Shown piece by piece: positions 61,774 to 64,000 of a stretch of DNA of 64,000 nucleotides; the stretch's first letter is position 1, and every line of letters begins with the position of its first letter. The translations under genes and the position numbers were made by a program. Source of the stretch: Actinomycetes bacterium (lineage in GTDB: Bacteria; Actinomycetota; Coriobacteriia; WRKU01; WQUG01); NCBI GenBank assembly GCA_031272275.1, contig JAISUC010000010.1:62001-126000 (forward strand). The letters are read 5' to 3'. The notes under the pieces are model-generated. The model saw nothing but the letters and a program-made list of their open reading frames with translations. It made no database searches and was not told where the DNA came from.

Positions 61774-62962
61774 GGTCTGCCACCACCTGTTCCAGCCCCC
61801 GTACCAGCTGCGCGCGCAGTTCGTGTTCGTGCGGTGCGGGGAATAAGTGGTGTTCCAATACAAAAGTCAGCAACCGCTCGGTATCGCGCACGTCCACCGT
61901 CCATTCCATCGCGTCGTCAGCGGTACCGTCGCCGTCCGGCTCACCTGCGGGTGCAGTGCTCAGACTCCCCCGTCCACGCGTCAAGCCGCTTATGTCGGCC
62001 ACGTGACCTGCGGGTATCAGCAGCGTCACCCGCCGGGTTGGTTCGGTCCCGATTTCAAACGGCAGCCGCGCCCAGTCGCGCACATCAAAGTCGTCGGGGA
62101 TCTGAAACGCGCCCGCTTTGTCGCCCACCGACAGTTCGCGCACGCGTGCCAGGCAATAGGTGCGCACGCCGTCGCGCACGCAGTCACGCGCGACGAAATA
62201 CCAGCGCGCGCCCAACAGGAACAGGCCGTACGGCTCGACCGTGCGTATGGCAGCAGCAGCGGTATCGGTCGGCCGGGCGGGGGAGTCGGAACTCTGCACC
62301 CGGTCTGTGTCCGTGACCGCGGACGCAACCCCGGCGGTGCCGGCAGGTGCGGGAACATAGCGCATCGTCAGCACGCGACGTTCGCTGACCGCGCGCAGCA
62401 GCGTTTCGGGCATGATGACGCCGGCTGCGGCTTCGTCGTCGCCGGCAGTCAAGCGCGCCGTGCCCGCCAACCGGCGCAACACGCCGCCGTCGCCTGCCGC
62501 GGCAGTCCCCAGCAGTCCTGACAGTTTTGTCAGCGCCAGACGCAGCGCCAGCGGCAGGGGAAACAGCGGCTCGTCCAGCAGGGCGAATCCCGCCAGAACC
62601 AGGGCGGCCGCTTCGTCGGCGTCCAGCGTGATCGGTTCACAATAACTGGCGTCGGTCACCAGGCGATAGATGCCGCGGTTGTCACCGGCTATCGCCAGTC
62701 CCGCCGATTGCAGCAGCTCGCGGTCGCGCGCAAACATCTTATCTGCGGCATCCGTGTTGGGCGAGGTCGGATAGATGCTGGAACGTACCTCGTCAGCGGA
62801 AATGCCGCCGGTTTGCTCGGTCCGTCGTGCCAGTACCAGCGCCAAGTCGACCAGGCGCTCGCACACGTTTTGTCGATGAGTTGTGGCCGTTTGCTTCCCC
62901 TTTGTTTCCGTCGTGCCGTCTGTTGTGCCGTCCGTCGTGCCGTGCGGAACGTTTGCGCTCAA
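61766..62962 (-). CDS. pafB: WYL-domain transcriptional regulator, PafB-like
   Basis: The 398 residues have an N-terminal helix-turn-helix part (CERLVDLALVLARRTEQTGGISADEVRSSI...), a long middle and a WYL core (RRVLTMRYV...TVEPYGLFLLGARWYFVARDC), plus a C-terminal WCX-type domain. Two disordered inserts (near 215-240 and 335-355) are rich in Thr/Asp/Ala. The start TTG 62962 has AGGGA upstream and a TATAAT box (minus strand, about 62984-62979), giving a short leader. The first residues contain repeats of TTDG type (12-bp DNA repeats). It is translationally coupled to the PafC-like gene. Confidence 0.8.
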   Translation of the reverse strand: MSANVPHGTTDGTTDGTTETKGKQTATTHRQNVCERLVDLALVLARRTEQTGGISADEVRSSIYPTSPNTDAADKMFARDRELLQSAGLAIAGDNRGIYRLVTDASYCEPITLDADEAAALVLAGFALLDEPLFPLPLALRLALTKLSGLLGTAAAGDGGVLRRLAGTARLTAGDDEAAAGVIMPETLLRAVSERRVLTMRYVPAPAGTAGVASAVTDTDRVQSSDSPARPTDTAAAAIRTVEPYGLFLLGARWYFVARDCVRDGVRTYCLARVRELSVGDKAGAFQIPDDFDVRDWARLPFEIGTEPTRRVTLLIPAGHVADISGLTRGRGSLSTAPAGEPDGDGTADDAMEWTVDVRDTERLLTFVLEHHLFPAPHEHELRAQLVRGLEQVVADHG

Positions 62963-62999
62963 TGTCCCTATTATTCCCTATTATAGGCAGTCGGGACGT

Positions 63000-63040
63000 T
63001 TTCGGGTGAGATTCGTGGCGGGGATTTCGGGTGAGATTCG
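63000..63040. repeat. Direct repeat upstream of tRNA-Lys
   Basis: TTTCGGGTGAGATTCG occurs at 63000-63015 and 63025-63040, a period of 25 bases. Just after it, CGTGCG (63041-63046) and CGCACG (63064-63069) are inverted copies. Confidence 0.6.
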
Positions 63041-63096
63041 CGTGCGGATTTCGTTCACGTTTTCGCACGCGTTCCAGCGCCGGAAACGATTAGTGT

Positions 63097-63102
63097 ATAA
63101 TG
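63097..63102 (+). promoter_or_regulatory. -10 box of tRNA-Lys
   Basis: TATAAT about 55 bases before the tRNA; no strong -35 is seen. Confidence 0.5.
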
Positions 63103-63156
63103 CCATAGCGCGGTTTTGGGATGCGGCGAATGTATCGGTTGTCTCAATCGGAACAG

Positions 63157-63232
63157 GGGCCATTAGCTCAGTCGGCAGAGCAGAGGACTTTTAATCCTAA
63201 GGTCGTAGGTTCGATTCCTACATGGCCCACCA
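63157..63232 (+). tRNA. tRNA-Lys (anticodon TTT)
   Basis: A 76-base cloverleaf with acceptor GGGCCAT/ATGGCCC, anticodon loop CTTTTAA (TTT), T-loop GGTTCGATTCC and encoded 3' CCA. Confidence 0.96.
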
Positions 63233-63273
63233 TCACCCTCCCAGCGAACACCGGATAACCCACCGCCTCCGCG

Positions 63274-64000
63274 CTAGTCAATCGAGATATACCAACCCTC
63301 GCTCAACAGTTTCTTTTGCCGCGCCTTATAGCTCGCCGCCGTCGTGTCGTTGAACTGGATATGCGTGTGGTTGCCCTTGTCCCCGGTATAGGTCGCCAGC
63401 TGATTGCGCACGTACTTCGAAATGTTGCGCACCTGCGCCATCGGGGTCACGCCGCCCACCACCACGTCCCCCGTCTGTACGACCGGCTTTTTCACGTGAA
63501 TCATCACCATCTCGATACCCGGCGCATCATCGCACGCGACGTGAATCTCGTAATCGTTCACCTTGTTGTCATACCGATACACCCGCACCGAGCTCACCAC
63601 GCCGTCCACCGGCGCATACGTCACCGTTCCCGCCGCAGCCCCGATATCCATCGAAGTCATCACGTTCGTTCCGCGCCCGCTCCGCCACATTTTCAGGCAG
63701 CTGCCCACCAACAGCGCGTCCGCCCCGGCCGGCTGCACGCTGATGTCGCGCCCGGTGCCCTTTTTCTTCTTGGCCTTTTCCAGCGACAGCTCGGGCATGT
63801 GCGTCGACAACTTCACCGCATAGCCATAGTTCGCCGGGTGAAACGCGACCTCGGTCAAATCCTCCAGCGCAACCGGCAGTCTGACCTGCATTTTCTTGTA
63901 CGTCGCAACAATCGGGGTGGGGGAGCCGGATGTCTCACTCGATGTCGTACCTGCGTCATTCGCCCCGGCCACGGACCCGCCTGCGGCGCTGTCCGACCCC
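63274..64000 (-). CDS. LytM/M23-like protein, probably catalytically degenerate, 5' end cut by window edge
   Basis: The frame is open to the window edge, so the N-terminus is missing (242 residues visible). A Ser/Thr/Pro linker leads to an upstream domain and then an M23-like core: SMDIGAAAGTVTYAPVDGVVSSV, VMIHVKKPVVQTGDVVVGGV and GNHTHIQFND. The distal HxH and a middle His are kept, but the first zinc His expected in the H-x3-D motif is replaced (TNVMTSMD has Thr/Met there). An active endopeptidase is therefore doubtful; inactive LytM proteins often act as activators of wall hydrolases. GTG 63972 is an in-frame internal start candidate only. Confidence 0.7.
   Translation of the reverse strand, partial: GSDSAAGGSVAGANDAGTTSSETSGSPTPIVATYKKMQVRLPVALEDLTEVAFHPANYGYAVKLSTHMPELSLEKAKKKKGTGRDISVQPAGADALLVGSCLKMWRSGRGTNVMTSMDIGAAAGTVTYAPVDGVVSSVRVYRYDNKVNDYEIHVACDDAPGIEMVMIHVKKPVVQTGDVVVGGVTPMAQVRNISKYVRNQLATYTGDKGNHTHIQFNDTTAASYKARQKKLLSEGWYISID

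Overview
The window is high-GC bacterial DNA, most likely from an actinobacterium of the class Coriobacteriia (inference). Supporting gene content: a PafB/PafC-like pair of WYL regulators, a DUF1461-type membrane protein, DnaQ-fused DinG, LarB/LarC, an oxalate:formate-type MFS carrier, very large Gly/Asn-rich surface proteins and a tendency to leaderless promoters. I ran no search; all family calls are read from motifs.

Layout. 1-3.7 kb: an unknown gene cut by the left edge, a secreted CAP/Fn3 protein, nicotinamidase and a small unknown gene. 3.7-8.3 kb: a tightly overlapped rubredoxin/chorismate mutase/DAHP synthase operon, PcrA helicase, a strong terminator and a YugP-like membrane protease. 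8.3-12.6 kb: divergent tRNA-Ile and tRNA-Ala, a hotdog thioesterase, a larB-larC-nth operon and a DUF151 nuclease. 12.6-36.9 kb: a structured non-coding stretch, then one gene of 23.5 kb (7827 codons) for a surface protein built from about 17 beta-helix modules, Ig-like repeats, a Cys/Gly-rich tail and a C-terminal membrane anchor; it fills more than a third of the window.

37-42.2 kb: a Nif3-family protein, a YgjP-like metalloprotein and a four-gene osmoprotectant ABC transporter. 42.2-50.2 kb: dinB with a small partner, a degenerate membrane M28 peptidase, a diguanylate cyclase, a DUF1461 protein, tRNA-Gly, a P-loop ATPase and an iron-sulfur-less MutY relative. 50.2-55.5 kb: a secreted Ig-like protein, a frameshifted sortase-type surface protein, a lipoprotein and an MFS carrier. 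55.6-64 kb: YtxH, PRC-barrel and polysaccharide deacetylase genes, DinG, the two WYL regulators, tRNA-Lys and a truncated M23-like protein.

Three things stand out beyond the gene list. First, a 15-bp element, GGGGGAGYRCGTCCC, occurs as ten exact copies plus three degenerate ones, in both orientations, in intergenic regions and inside genes, sometimes as inverted pairs. Second, the promoter of the giant surface protein and that of the small surface-protein locus carry the same dyad, TGTAAAG-N3-CTTTAYA, between their -35 and -10 regions, which suggests a shared regulator of surface genes. Third, at least five genes have a -10 box 6 to 8 bases before the start codon and so are probably read from leaderless mRNAs.
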